A stretch of 64,000 nucleotides of DNA from Nocardia speluncae NBRC 108251 (GTDB lineage: Bacteria; Actinomycetota; Actinomycetes; Mycobacteriales; Mycobacteriaceae), in assembly GCF_001613245.1 (NCBI RefSeq), contig NZ_BDBZ01000007.1:471308-535307 (forward strand). The letters run 5' to 3'. The notes under the pieces are model-generated. The model searched no databases. It was not told the origin of the DNA and saw only the letters and a program-made list of their open reading frames with translations. Positions 16,901-25,246 of the stretch are shown here, piece by piece; the stretch's first letter is position 1, and the number at the start of each line of letters is the position of its first letter. The position numbers and the translations under genes are program-made.

Positions 16901-17407
16901 ATGATGTCACGTGTTCAGCTCGCACTCAACGTCGACGATCTGGAGCAGGCCGTCGAGTTCTACTCGACCCTGTTCGGAGTTCAGCCGGCGAAGCGCAAGC
17001 CCGGTTATGCGAACTTTGCGGTCACCGAGCCGCCGCTGAAGCTGGTCCTGCTCGAGAACCCCGGTCAGGGCGGCAGCGTGAATCACCTCGGGGTGGAGGT
17101 GGAGTCTTCGGAGAAGGTGCACGCCGAGATCGCGCGTCTGTCGGAGGCGGGCCTGTTCACCGAGGAGCAGATCGCGACCACGTGTTGCTTTGCCACCCAG
17201 GACAAGGTGTGGGTGACCGGCCCGAACTCCGAGCGGTGGGAGGTCTACACCGTGCTGGCCGATACCGAGCATTTCGGCACCGAGCCCCGGTTCGCCGACA
17301 AGGACGACGCTGAGGCGGTGCAGGCATGCTGCGGAACCGGCAGCAGCGATTCCACACCGGAGACGGAGTCGACGGTGGCGTGCTGCGCGCCGGCCGCCGC
17401 TCAGTAG
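16901..17407 (+). CDS. arsI: CadI/ArsI-family glyoxalase-fold protein
   Basis: A 168-aa protein with a vicinal-oxygen-chelate fold: MSRVQLALNVDDLEQAVEFY at the start, VNHLGVEVES (metal His), TTCCFATQDKVWV (vicinal Cys pair) and WEVYTVLAD (metal Glu). It matches the mycobacterial cadmium-induced protein CadI and the ArsI C-As lyase family, which breaks the carbon-arsenic bond of trivalent organoarsenicals. ArsI normally has a metal His near residue 5; this protein has Gln there, as CadI does, so the lyase role is not certain. The C-terminal tail adds two further CC pairs. GTG and ATG candidates cluster at the start; ATG 16901 or 16904 both fit. Confidence 0.83.
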   Translation: MMSRVQLALNVDDLEQAVEFYSTLFGVQPAKRKPGYANFAVTEPPLKLVLLENPGQGGSVNHLGVEVESSEKVHAEIARLSEAGLFTEEQIATTCCFATQDKVWVTGPNSERWEVYTVLADTEHFGTEPRFADKDDAEAVQACCGTGSSDSTPETESTVACCAPAAAQ

Positions 17408-17423
17408 ACGCCAGAGTCTCGGC

Positions 17424-18653
17424 GTGACCGATGTGGAGACCGCGCCCGCGGCAGCGGTAGGTGGGTTGTCGCGGGCGGGGCGCCGCCGGGTGCTGGCGGT
17501 GCTGTGCCTGACCCAGATATCGAGCTGGGGGATTCTGTATTACGCGTTTCCGGTGTTGTCGGTGTCGATCACCCGGAATACGGGGTGGTCGGCGCCGGTG
17601 ATCACCGCCGCGTTCTCGCTCGGCCAGCTCGCGACCGCGCTCACCGGGATCCCGGTCGGCGCGATCATCGACCGGGCCGGCCCGCGGAAAGTGATGACGG
17701 CCGGATCGATCCTCGCCGTGGCCGCGCTGGTCGCGATCGCGTCCGCGCCGAATCTGGCCGTGTTCTACCTCGGCTGGCTGGCGGCGGGTGTGGCGATGGG
17801 AGCGGTGTTGTATCCGCCGGCGTTCGCGGCGTTGACCCGCTGGTGGGGGCCGCAGAGTGTGACCGCGCTGATGATCCTCACCCTCGCCGGTGGCTTGGCA
17901 TCCACGGTGTTCGCGCCGCTCACTTCCGCTCTGGACACCAGTATCGAGTGGCGCGGCGCCTATCTCGTCCTCGCTGCGGTCCTGGCGGTGCTGACGATCC
18001 CGGCGCATTGGTTCGGGTTACGGGCGCTGTGGCCGGAGCCACCGGCCCCGACCGTGGCTGCGCATGCCGACCACTCGCAGATTGCGCGCAGCCCACGCTT
18101 CGCTGCGCTGGTGGTGACCATGTGCCTGGCGGCGTTCGCGAGCTTCGCCGGCATCTTCAACCTCGTCGCTCTCCTCCAGGAACGAGGCTTCAGCCCCGGG
18201 CTCGCCGCGACCGCGCTCGGGCTCGGCGGTGCCGGGCAGGTGTTGGGCCGCATCGGATATCTGCCGCTGGCCCGATACACCGGGGCCACCGCCCGCACCG
18301 TGGTGGTGCTGGCCGCGCTCGCCGCCTCGACCGCGCTGCTCGGGGTGGTGTCGGCGGCGATCGTGTTGATCGCGGTCGCGATCGGTGCCGGGCTGGTGCG
18401 CGGGATCTTCACGCTGATCCAGGCCACCGCGATCACCGACCGCTGGGGCACCACCCACTACGGCCGGCTCAACGGCCTGCTGTCCGCTCCCGTGGTGATC
18501 GTGTCCGCGCTGGCCCCGTGGGCGGGCACCGTGCTCTCGGCGTGGACCGGCAGCTACGCCCACACCTACCTCATCCTCGGCGCCGTCGCCGCCCTCGCCG
18601 CGGTGATCGCGCCTCTCACCGGAATCCGTGTTTCGAAGAAAGAGATGTTGTGA
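17424..18653 (+). CDS. MFS transporter of the ars operon
   Basis: A 409-aa protein of the major facilitator superfamily with about 12 hydrophobic segments. GAIIDRAGPRKVM is the loop 2-3 signature. The N-terminal SSWGILYYAFPVLSVSI is usual for MFS proteins found in actinobacterial ars operons. It starts with GTG 16 bp after arsI/cadI, and its stop overlaps the next start (GTGA). It probably exports an arsenical produced or handled by the neighbouring enzymes; the substrate is inferred from context. Confidence 0.83.
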   Translation: MTDVETAPAAAVGGLSRAGRRRVLAVLCLTQISSWGILYYAFPVLSVSITRNTGWSAPVITAAFSLGQLATALTGIPVGAIIDRAGPRKVMTAGSILAVAALVAIASAPNLAVFYLGWLAAGVAMGAVLYPPAFAALTRWWGPQSVTALMILTLAGGLASTVFAPLTSALDTSIEWRGAYLVLAAVLAVLTIPAHWFGLRALWPEPPAPTVAAHADHSQIARSPRFAALVVTMCLAAFASFAGIFNLVALLQERGFSPGLAATALGLGGAGQVLGRIGYLPLARYTGATARTVVVLAALAASTALLGVVSAAIVLIAVAIGAGLVRGIFTLIQATAITDRWGTTHYGRLNGLLSAPVVIVSALAPWAGTVLSAWTGSYAHTYLILGAVAALAAVIAPLTGIRVSKKEML

Positions 18654-19732
18654 CAAGCGAATACGACTATGACGCGGTGGTCATCGGCGGCGGCCAATCC
18701 GGCCTGGCCGCCACTCACCACCTCACCGCTCGCCGCCTGAACACCGCGATCCTCGAAGCCACTGGGGAGGCGACCGGATCGTGGCCGCGGTACTACGACA
18801 GCCTGACCCTGTTCTCCCCGGCCCGCTACAGCGCCCTACCCGGGCGCCGATTCCCCGGTAATCCGGACCGGTACCCGCACCGCGACGAAGTGATCGACTA
18901 TCTGCGCTCCTACGCCGCGGCCCTGGACGCGGAGATCCACACCAGCACTCCCGTCGAATCCGTCACGTCCACCGGCGGTGAGGGATTCGCGGTCACCACC
19001 GGTACAGGTGCGGTGTTCACCGCACCGCGGGTGATCGCGGCGACCGGGTCGTTCGGGTCCCCGTTCCTGCCCGCCGTGCCTGGCCGGGACGAGTTCGGCG
19101 GCCGGGTCCTGCACGCCAGCGAATACCGTCACCCGGCTGAGTTCGCCGACCAGCAGGTGGTCGTGGTGGGCGCGGGGAACTCCGCAGTGCAGATCGCCGC
19201 CGAACTCGCCGGCCACGCGCAGGTGGTGCTGGCCAGTAGGGCGCCGGTGAAATTCGTGCCGCAACGTCCCCTGGGCCGGGATGTGCATTTCTGGTTCACC
19301 CTCACCGGATTCGACGCCGCCCCGCTGGGCCGGATCGTGAAACAGGCGCCGACCCAGCCGGTGCTCGACGAAGGCCGCTACCGCGCGGCCCTCGCCGCCG
19401 GGAAACCGGAACGGCGAGAAATGTTCACCGCCTTCACCTCCGAGGGGGTGGTGTGGCCGGACAGCACTCGGACCCCGGTAGATGCGGTCGTCTTCGCCAC
19501 CGGCTACCGCCCGCACCTGCCCTATCTCGCCGGAACCGGGGCGCTGGCCGATACCGGGGTGGCGCGGCAGCGCCAAGGCATGTCGCTCACCCATCCTGGG
19601 CTGGGTTTCCTCGGGTTGGAGTGGCAGCGCACCCCGTCGTCGAACTCGCTGCGCGGGGTCGGCCGGGACGCGGCCTATCTGGTGCGGCGGCTCCGGCCGG
19701 CGACGGCACAGCAGCGGGAGCACGCGCGGTGA
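18650..19732 (+). CDS. FAD/NAD(P)-dependent flavoprotein monooxygenase, ArsO-like
   Basis: A 360-aa protein from the GTG that overlaps the MFS stop; the much longer open frame upstream is a shadow of the MFS gene. FAD Rossmann motif VVIGGGQSGLAA, second dinucleotide motif VVVVGAGNSAVQIA, and the flavin-monooxygenase-like FGGRVLHASEYRHP between them, then FATGYRPHLPYL. ArsO-type flavoproteins are frequent in ars operons but their reaction is not well defined. Coupled on both sides by GTGA overlaps. Confidence 0.83.
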   Translation: MTSEYDYDAVVIGGGQSGLAATHHLTARRLNTAILEATGEATGSWPRYYDSLTLFSPARYSALPGRRFPGNPDRYPHRDEVIDYLRSYAAALDAEIHTSTPVESVTSTGGEGFAVTTGTGAVFTAPRVIAATGSFGSPFLPAVPGRDEFGGRVLHASEYRHPAEFADQQVVVVGAGNSAVQIAAELAGHAQVVLASRAPVKFVPQRPLGRDVHFWFTLTGFDAAPLGRIVKQAPTQPVLDEGRYRAALAAGKPERREMFTAFTSEGVVWPDSTRTPVDAVVFATGYRPHLPYLAGTGALADTGVARQRQGMSLTHPGLGFLGLEWQRTPSSNSLRGVGRDAAYLVRRLRPATAQQREHAR

Positions 19733-20535
19733 CCCCCGCACCGCTGAGTACCGCCCCGCAGACGCTGGTCCGCGGCGGCCGCGCGATATCCGCAGATGGC
19801 ACTCCGATCACCTATCTGACCCGCGGTGTCGGGCCGATGCTGCTGGCGGTGCACGGTGGCTTGGGCAGCGCGGTGAGCATGCTGGCGCTGGCCGGCCACC
19901 TCGCCGAGCACTACACGGTGGTCGCAGTGAATTGCCGTGGTCACGGTACCTCTGGTGTTCCGCAGTCACCGCCGGGTATTGGGCACGAGGTCGCCGACAT
20001 CACCGCGGTGATCGACGCACTCGGACCGATCGAAGTGCTGTTCGGCTACTCCTTCGGCGCGGTCCTGGCCCTGGAAACCGCACTGCGCGCACCGGATCGG
20101 GTGCCGCGTCTGGCGGTCTACGAGCCACCGTTGCCGGTCACCTACCCGATCCCGGATTTCGCGGCGGTGGACGCGGCGATCACGGGCGGGGACTACGAAC
20201 GCCTGATCCTGGACGCCTCCGCAGAATCCGGCGGACTCTCCCCGGCCGAGCTGGCCGCGCTGCGCAGCGATCCATTGTGGTGGCACAAGGTCGCCCAGGC
20301 CCCGACTCTGGCGGCGACGTTGCGGGTGCTGGCCGATCTGGATCCCGACGTGAGCCGCTACACCGCGATCACCGCCCCGACCACAGTGATCACCGGCACC
20401 ACCAGCGCCGACTACCTCCTCGACGCCGCCGACCGGCTCACCGGCGCGCTGCCGACCGCGACACGGAAAACCCTGCCGGGACAAGGCCATCACGTCGACC
20501 CCGGCGCCCTGGCCCACGCCCTGCTCCCGGACTAG
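19729..20535 (+). CDS. Alpha/beta hydrolase in the ars operon
   Basis: A 268-aa protein from a GTG overlapping the flavoprotein stop. The nucleophile elbow is GYSFGA, the oxyanion region is LLAVHGGLG, and the catalytic His is probably in GQGHHVDP near the C-terminus. No arsenic role is known to me for this family; translational coupling suggests that it works with the flavoprotein. It converges with the aquaporin remnant, the two 3' ends overlapping by four bases. Confidence 0.8.
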   Translation: MTPAPLSTAPQTLVRGGRAISADGTPITYLTRGVGPMLLAVHGGLGSAVSMLALAGHLAEHYTVVAVNCRGHGTSGVPQSPPGIGHEVADITAVIDALGPIEVLFGYSFGAVLALETALRAPDRVPRLAVYEPPLPVTYPIPDFAAVDAAITGGDYERLILDASAESGGLSPAELAALRSDPLWWHKVAQAPTLAATLRVLADLDPDVSRYTAITAPTTVITGTTSADYLLDAADRLTGALPTATRKTLPGQGHHVDPGALAHALLPD

Positions 20536-21240
20536 ACAGTGAGTGTGTCGAGGCGACGGCCGATATCCGGCCACAAGGCGGTGGCGACCCCGTAGCCGAC
20601 GAGGCAACCACCCAGCTGACAGACCACGGGCACCAACCCGGTCGCCGGATCCAGTCCGAGCACGACCGCACCCGTGACCACGACAGGGTTACCGAGGAAA
20701 CCCGCCCCCGACACCAGGAACACCGCGGCAGCCAGTGCGCTGGCACCGGCCGCGGACATTCTCAAGGTCGGGGTGCGGGCGGCAGCGAAGAAGCGAGATG
20801 ACCGCCGCCGCGGCGGCGGTCATCTCGCTCAACGCGTGCACACCGCCCGGGGCGGGCACCGCCGGCAGGGGGATCCCGGCCAGGAGGTACCCCGCGACTA
20901 CACCACCGGCCACGGCTGTCGCTGCACCTACCTGGATGAGGAGGTGGCCGGCGAGCTGAGCGCCGGAAAGGCTTCGGCGGCGTTCGAGTAGGGCATCGGC
21001 CACCATCAGCAGCGGGTTCCACTGTGGGGCCCGGCTCCGGAAAAGCCCGGTGCCCACAGCCAGGAACGTGACCGTCACGGCTGCGGCGAGCCCTGCCCGT
21101 GCCGGCCCAGTGCCGACCAGATGCGCTGCCCACCAGCCCGTCACCGGCGCCGCCATCACCGCACCGGTACCGAGCAGGTCCGCGCTATATCGCGTAGCCG
21201 CCCATGCATCGAGGCTCGGTGCGGGCGTGGCGCTGGTCAT
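20532..21240 (-). pseudogene. Frameshifted aquaporin-like gene of the ars cluster
   Basis: The first part (from ATG 21240) has the first NPxx half-helix as NPLLMVADALLERR and hydrophobic segments to about 20800. The second part continues in another frame (FFAAARTPTL, then GNPVVVTGAVVLG, the second NPxx motif) down to the stop at 20532. Together they make one MIP-type channel of about 235 aa. The frame change falls at a perfect 38-bp palindrome (20792-20829). Aquaporins of ars operons (AqpS type) let As(III) pass down its gradient after arsenate reduction. The frame change could be a true mutation or a sequencing fault at the hairpin. Confidence 0.65.
20792..20829. repeat. Perfect 38-bp palindrome in the aquaporin-like gene
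   Basis: The left arm is AGCGAGATGACCGCCGCCG and the right arm is its exact reverse complement with no spacer. It sits inside coding sequence exactly where the reading frame is lost. Confidence 0.9.
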
Positions 21241-21275
21241 CACCTTCTCCCTCGACCGTGGCCGGCGAGTGTGGT

Positions 21276-21701
21276 TCAGGCGTGGGCGGGCAGCAACTCG
21301 GCGATGAGCGCCTCGACGCGGGCGCGGATCTCGTCCCGGATCGGGCGCACCGCCTCCACGCCTTTGCCGGCGGGATCTTCCAGGTCCCAGTCGCGGTAGC
21401 TGATACCGGGGAATACCGGGCAGGTGTCACCGCAACCCATGGTGATCACCACCGTGGACGATTCCACCGCGTCGGAGGTGAGGATCTTCGGTGCCTGGGC
21501 AGTGATGTCGATCCCGACCTCGGCCATGGCCTCGACAGCGGCGGGATTCAGGTGTTCGGCGGGCGCGCTGCCCGCGGAGCGGACCTCGATCGCGCCATCG
21601 GCGAGGTGGGTGAGGAACCCGGCGGCCATCTGGGAGCGCCCGGCATTGTGGACGCAGACGAACAACACACTCGGTGTGGTCACAGGGACAGCTTCTTTCA
21701 C
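21276..21701 (-). CDS. arsC: Arsenate reductase ArsC, low-molecular-weight phosphatase fold
   Basis: A 141-aa protein. The GTG at 21701 is chosen because it overlaps the stop of the upstream arsC copy (GTGA). Catalytic P-loop CVHNAGRSQ (Cys16, Arg22), and the resolving region TMGCGDTCPVFPG with two Cys. It reduces arsenate to arsenite, which Acr3 exports. Whether thioredoxin or mycothiol supplies electrons cannot be fixed from the sequence; the two downstream Cys fit an intramolecular relay. Confidence 0.88.
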   Translation of the reverse strand: MKEAVPVTTPSVLFVCVHNAGRSQMAAGFLTHLADGAIEVRSAGSAPAEHLNPAAVEAMAEVGIDITAQAPKILTSDAVESSTVVITMGCGDTCPVFPGISYRDWDLEDPAGKGVEAVRPIRDEIRARVEALIAELLPAHA

Positions 21702-22137
21702 ACGATGGGGACGTCGAGCTCGGCGAGCAGGGCGCGGACACGGGTTTCGATCTCTGCGCGGATCGGCCGGATCGCGGCGACATCGAGGCCGGCGGGGTCA
21801 TACCCTCGATCCCGCGCTGTGACGGTTCTTCGGTCTCCCACCGCCGCACCGGCACACCGGGCGGGGTATCGAGGTCGGCTTCCCGGCCGAGAACGACGAC
21901 CAGGTCTGCGGTGTGCAGCAGCAGCGGATCCACCGGTTTCGGCGATTCGCCCGCAATGTCGACGCCGACCTCGGCCCCGGCGGCCACCGACAACGCATTG
22001 AGCTTCGTAGACGGGTCGGTGCCCGCTGAGAGCGCGACGACCCGGCCGGCCGCGGCATGGTGCATCAGCCCGGCCGCCATCTGCGATTTGCCGCTGTTGC
22101 GGGCGCAGACGAACAGCACCGTCGGGGCCGTGGTCAT
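21698..22137 (-). pseudogene. arsC: Second arsC copy, frameshifted near its C-terminus
   Basis: It starts at ATG 22137, overlapping the acr3 stop (ATGA). P-loop VLFVCARNSGKSQMAAG, as in mycothiol-linked ArsC proteins. The frame is intact through WETEEPSQRGIEG; a one-base shift near 21804-21810 then breaks it. The expected C-terminus (YDPAGLDVAAIRPIRAEI, ending LDVPIV) follows in the neighbouring frame and ends at the stop coupled to the next arsC. The P-loop and core are upstream of the break, so a variant with an altered tail could still be made. A sequencing error is possible. Confidence 0.72.
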
Positions 22138-23234
22138 CGCGAACCCGCTTCGGTTACAGCCGCGGAGGTGCGGAACCGGTTGCGCAGGGCCAGAGACACA
22201 TACACCAAGGCGACCAGGACGGGGACCTCGATCAGCGGGCCCACCACCCCGGCCAAGGCTTGGCCCGAGGTGGCGCCGTAGGTGGCGATCGCGACCGCGA
22301 TGGCGAGCTCGAAATTGTTACCGGCCGCGGTGAACGCCAGCGTCGTCGTCCGCTCGTACCCCAAGCCCATGGCGGCGCCGAGCAGGTAGCCGCCGCCCCA
22401 CATGATCGCGAAGTACGCGAGCAGCGGGACCGCGATCCGGACCACGTCGAGGGGTTGGGAGGTGATGCGGTCGCCTTGCAGCGCGAACAGCACGACGATG
22501 GTGAACAGCAACCCGTAGAGCGCCCACGGCCCGATCCGCGGAATCAACTTGGTCTCGTACCAGTCGCGGCCCTTCGCGCGTTCCCCGAATCGGCGGGTGA
22601 GATATCCCGCGAGCAGCGGGATCCCGAGGAAGATCAGCACCGATTTCGCGATCTGCCACGGCGAGGCCTCGATCGTGGTCTGCTCCAGGCCCAGCCATCC
22701 GGGCAAGACCGAGAGGTAGAACCAGCCCAGGACCGCGAACATGATCACCTGGAAGATCGAGTTCAACGCCACCAGCACCGCGGCGGCTTCCCGGTCACCG
22801 CAGGCCAGGTCGTTCCAGATGATCACCATCGCGATACAGCGCGCCAGCCCGACGATGATCAATCCGGTCCGGTACTCCGGTAGGTCCGGCAGCAGCAGCC
22901 ACGCCAGCGCGAACATCAGCGCCGGGCCCAGCACCCAGTTCAGGACCAGTGACCCGATGAGGAGGCGCCGGTCGCCGGTCACGCTGTCGAGGCGGTCGTA
23001 GCGGACCTTGGCCAGCACCGGGTACATCATGATCAGCAGGCCGATCGCGATCGGCAGCGAGATACCGTCGATCTCCACTGCGGCCAGCGCGTCGCCGAGG
23101 CCGGGGATCAGCCGGCCCAGCAGGAGACCGGCGGCCATGGCCACGCCGATCCAGACCGGCAGGAACCGGTCGAGCGTGGACAGCTTGCCCACCACACCCT
23201 GCTCGCCGACCGTGGTGGTGTCCGTGGCGTTCAC
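22134..23234 (-). CDS. acr3: Acr3-family arsenite efflux permease
   Basis: A 366-aa membrane protein with about ten transmembrane segments. The conserved Acr3 segment GLARCIAMVIIWNDLACGD holds the essential Cys, and the later AAGNNFELAIAVAIA segment is also diagnostic. It exports As(III) from the cytoplasm using the proton gradient. It overlaps arsR upstream and arsC downstream by four bases, giving arsR-acr3-arsC-arsC-aqp order. Confidence 0.92.
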   Translation of the reverse strand: MNATDTTTVGEQGVVGKLSTLDRFLPVWIGVAMAAGLLLGRLIPGLGDALAAVEIDGISLPIAIGLLIMMYPVLAKVRYDRLDSVTGDRRLLIGSLVLNWVLGPALMFALAWLLLPDLPEYRTGLIIVGLARCIAMVIIWNDLACGDREAAAVLVALNSIFQVIMFAVLGWFYLSVLPGWLGLEQTTIEASPWQIAKSVLIFLGIPLLAGYLTRRFGERAKGRDWYETKLIPRIGPWALYGLLFTIVVLFALQGDRITSQPLDVVRIAVPLLAYFAIMWGGGYLLGAAMGLGYERTTTLAFTAAGNNFELAIAVAIATYGATSGQALAGVVGPLIEVPVLVALVYVSLALRNRFRTSAAVTEAGSR

Positions 23235-23608
23235 GCGGTCACCTCGGCGGCCTCGCCGCTTTCCAGCAGCAACGCATCGGAGACCCGCGCCAACGCCTGC
23301 GGGACGACGCGGTAGTACACCCAGGATGCGCGGCGTTCGCTGGTCAGCAGCCCAGCGGAGCGCAGCACCTTCAGGTGATGGGAGATGGTCGGCTGAGTGA
23401 GGTCGATGCCCTCGGACAGATCACACACGCACGCCTCCATCCCGGACCGCGACGCGATCGAGCTGAGCAATCGCAGCCGTACCGGATCCGACAGGGCCTT
23501 GAACACCGACGCCAACTTCACCGCGGCTTCCGCCGACAAGGGTTCCCGTACGCGCGGGGCGGGGTGGCAGGCCTCGACCGGTATCACCGGCAACTGCGGA
23601 TTAGACAT
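23231..23608 (-). CDS. arsR: ArsR-family repressor of the acr3 operon
   Basis: A 125-aa winged-helix repressor with the classic metal motif EACVCDLSEG in the recognition helix region and LTQPTISHHLKVLRSAG. Unlike the repressor at 16448-16807, it keeps the CVC ligand pair. It is the first gene of the minus-strand arm. The ATG has no clear ribosome site, and an AT-rich stretch (ATAGATACACGTCAATATCG) lies just upstream, so promoter and operator probably abut the start. Confidence 0.9.
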   Translation of the reverse strand: MSNPQLPVIPVEACHPAPRVREPLSAEAAVKLASVFKALSDPVRLRLLSSIASRSGMEACVCDLSEGIDLTQPTISHHLKVLRSAGLLTSERRASWVYYRVVPQALARVSDALLLESGEAAEVTA

Positions 23609-23679
23609 GCATCGATATTGACGTGTATCTATTCAGATTGGCAAACGAACACCTGGTGAACACCCGTCACACAGGCCTT

Positions 23680-23996
23680 CTATCCGGCCGCGGAGGCATC
23701 GAGAACCTCGATATAGGCGGCCGGGACCCCCACGCCCATCACCGTGCCCTCGGCACTGGTGGTGAAGTCGAAGGTGAAGAACGAGCAGCAACTCGACTCC
23801 CGCGCGGCCAGGTCCCGGGCCGAAGGTTCGGCGCCACCGGTGAGCACAAGTTCCAACCGCTCCGGATCCAGTCGGCGGATATCGCGGACGGAGCCGGTGA
23901 AGAACCGCTCGAACTCGGCGGTCCGAATCGGCTGCGCCACGGAGGCAGCGTGCACGCATCCGGCACCCAGTCCCCGAGCATTGGTGAGGTCGCCAT
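23680..23996 (-). pseudogene. Small Cys-containing conserved protein, frameshifted
   Basis: The N-terminus, from ATG 23996, reads MATSPMLGDWVPDACTLP, the usual start of a ~110-aa actinobacterial protein found beside metal regulators. One base is missing near 23945-23950, and the remainder (PIRTAEFERFFTGSV ... ESSCCSFFTFDF ... AAYIEVLDA) lies in the adjacent frame. The CC pair suggests metal or thiol chemistry, but no function is established. It lies about 70 bp upstream of arsR on the same strand and is not coupled to it. Confidence 0.55.
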
Positions 23997-24604
23997 TTCT
24001 CGACGGTAAGCCTGGACCCCCAGCCCCGAATACCGCAAGCATCGAATGAATACCCTCCACCAGTTGCAGTCAACGCCGGTGAGGCGTCCGAATACGCAGG
24101 GCCGGAGCCGAAATGGAAGGAGCCTACTGGCTGGGCTCTCGAAGATCTGCGCATCGCGACAGGTTTGCCGACCGTGGTCGGCGAAGCCGGCCGGACACTG
24201 GTGACTGCGGAGGAAAGTGGGCTGAAATGCCCCACTGACCGCTGCGCAGCAATGCCATCTCGGCACTGCGCCCACCCGCATCGCGGACACCGTCCGTCGG
24301 CACGGGGGTCGATGAAACGGTCGGAGAACTGCCACACGATCGCCGGTCGGAAGGGCAACCATCGAGTGGAAAGGACCGGTCGCTACCACGAGATCGTCCA
24401 GTTCCGGAACATCCGGCCGAGGTCGCCCGGAGTCGCAGGCCCGACTCGACCGCGAGACGCAGGGTTGTGAGTAGGTCCCGCTCTGCACGTGGCGCGAGAC
24501 CGTTGGCGGATCCTTTCCCTGGGCCGGTTCCGGCGACCGGCGACAGCGATTCGACAGCGATCCGGCAGGCCGCTTCGAGATGCTGCGCGGGGAGGTGATC
24601 GACG
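23997..24604. other. About 600 bp without a recognised gene
   Basis: Several overlapping open frames exist on the minus strand, but none shows a recognisable family, a good ribosome site or consistent codon use. Short fragments look protein-like in different frames, so this may be further decayed sequence at the right edge of the island. Confidence 0.45.
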
Positions 24605-25234
24605 ATGATGTTCGTCGAATTGTTCTTGTCCGAAGGCGCGCTCGATCCGGAACGACGGCGGCGCGCAGCCCGGCGCCTGGGCACGATCCATGAGTTGGGG
24701 GCCGGCGAACCCGGTGGCGGAGAAGAGATGGCGCCGCGTTCCGCGGCCGTGTTCGCGTCGATGTATCAGGTGGTAGTGCACGAGCCGCAGATCTGGGTCG
24801 CCGGGGAGCAAGTCCTCACCGAGCAGGATCCCCCCCACTGTCTGGTGCGAATTCATGTTCCGGGACCGTGGCGCAAGGATATGAGCGAGACACTGATCTC
24901 CTATGCGACACGCATCGTCTGCGACGAGTTCGACGACCCGGAACTGCCCTACCGCCGGCCGACGGTGCAGGTACATGTTCTCGGCATCTCGGAGGGAAGC
25001 ATCGGGATGCTCGGAAAGGTGGCGAAGTCCGCAGACCTCGTCGAGATGTTGAGTGATCCGTATCGGGACGACCTGGAGACAGGGAAGGCGTTGAAGGACC
25101 CTATGTGCGGAGTGCTCGTTCCGTTGGACGAGGACACCGCCACCCTCGAGATCGATGGTGAACTGTACGCGTTCTGTTGCCGCGGCTGTCGCGCCGAGTA
25201 CGTGGCGAAACGGGAGAAGGCCGCGCGGTCGTGA
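24605..25234 (+). CDS. Tautomerase-like protein with C-terminal YHS/TRASH metal domain
   Basis: A 209-aa protein. Residues 1-150 look like a tautomerase/MIF-like alpha-beta repeat (MFVELFLSEGALDPERR ... VQVHVLGISEGSIG). Residues ~165-203 form a YHS-type motif: DPMCGVLVPLDEDTATLEID then AFCCRGCRAEYV, with Cys ligands for a soft metal. YHS/TRASH domains are common in copper and heavy-metal handling. The pairing of these two parts is unusual. It lies next to the ars island and converges with the SARP gene. Function not assigned. Confidence 0.7.
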   Translation: MMFVELFLSEGALDPERRRRAARRLGTIHELGAGEPGGGEEMAPRSAAVFASMYQVVVHEPQIWVAGEQVLTEQDPPHCLVRIHVPGPWRKDMSETLISYATRIVCDEFDDPELPYRRPTVQVHVLGISEGSIGMLGKVAKSADLVEMLSDPYRDDLETGKALKDPMCGVLVPLDEDTATLEIDGELYAFCCRGCRAEYVAKREKAARS

Positions 25235-25246
25235 CAGCAGTCGGGA

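Noticed and set aside
17504..18649. Upstream extension of the flavoprotein frame across the MFS gene
   Set aside because: It is a frame shadow of the MFS transporter, rich in Arg and Pro; the real start is the GTG at 18650 that overlaps the MFS stop.
20792..20829. The palindrome as a transcription terminator
   Set aside because: It lies inside the aquaporin reading frame, not after a gene, and coincides with the frame break.
24124..24684. A minus-strand open frame beside the ars island
   Set aside because: No family, low-complexity Arg/Ser content, and its 5' end overlaps the better-supported YHS protein gene on the other strand.
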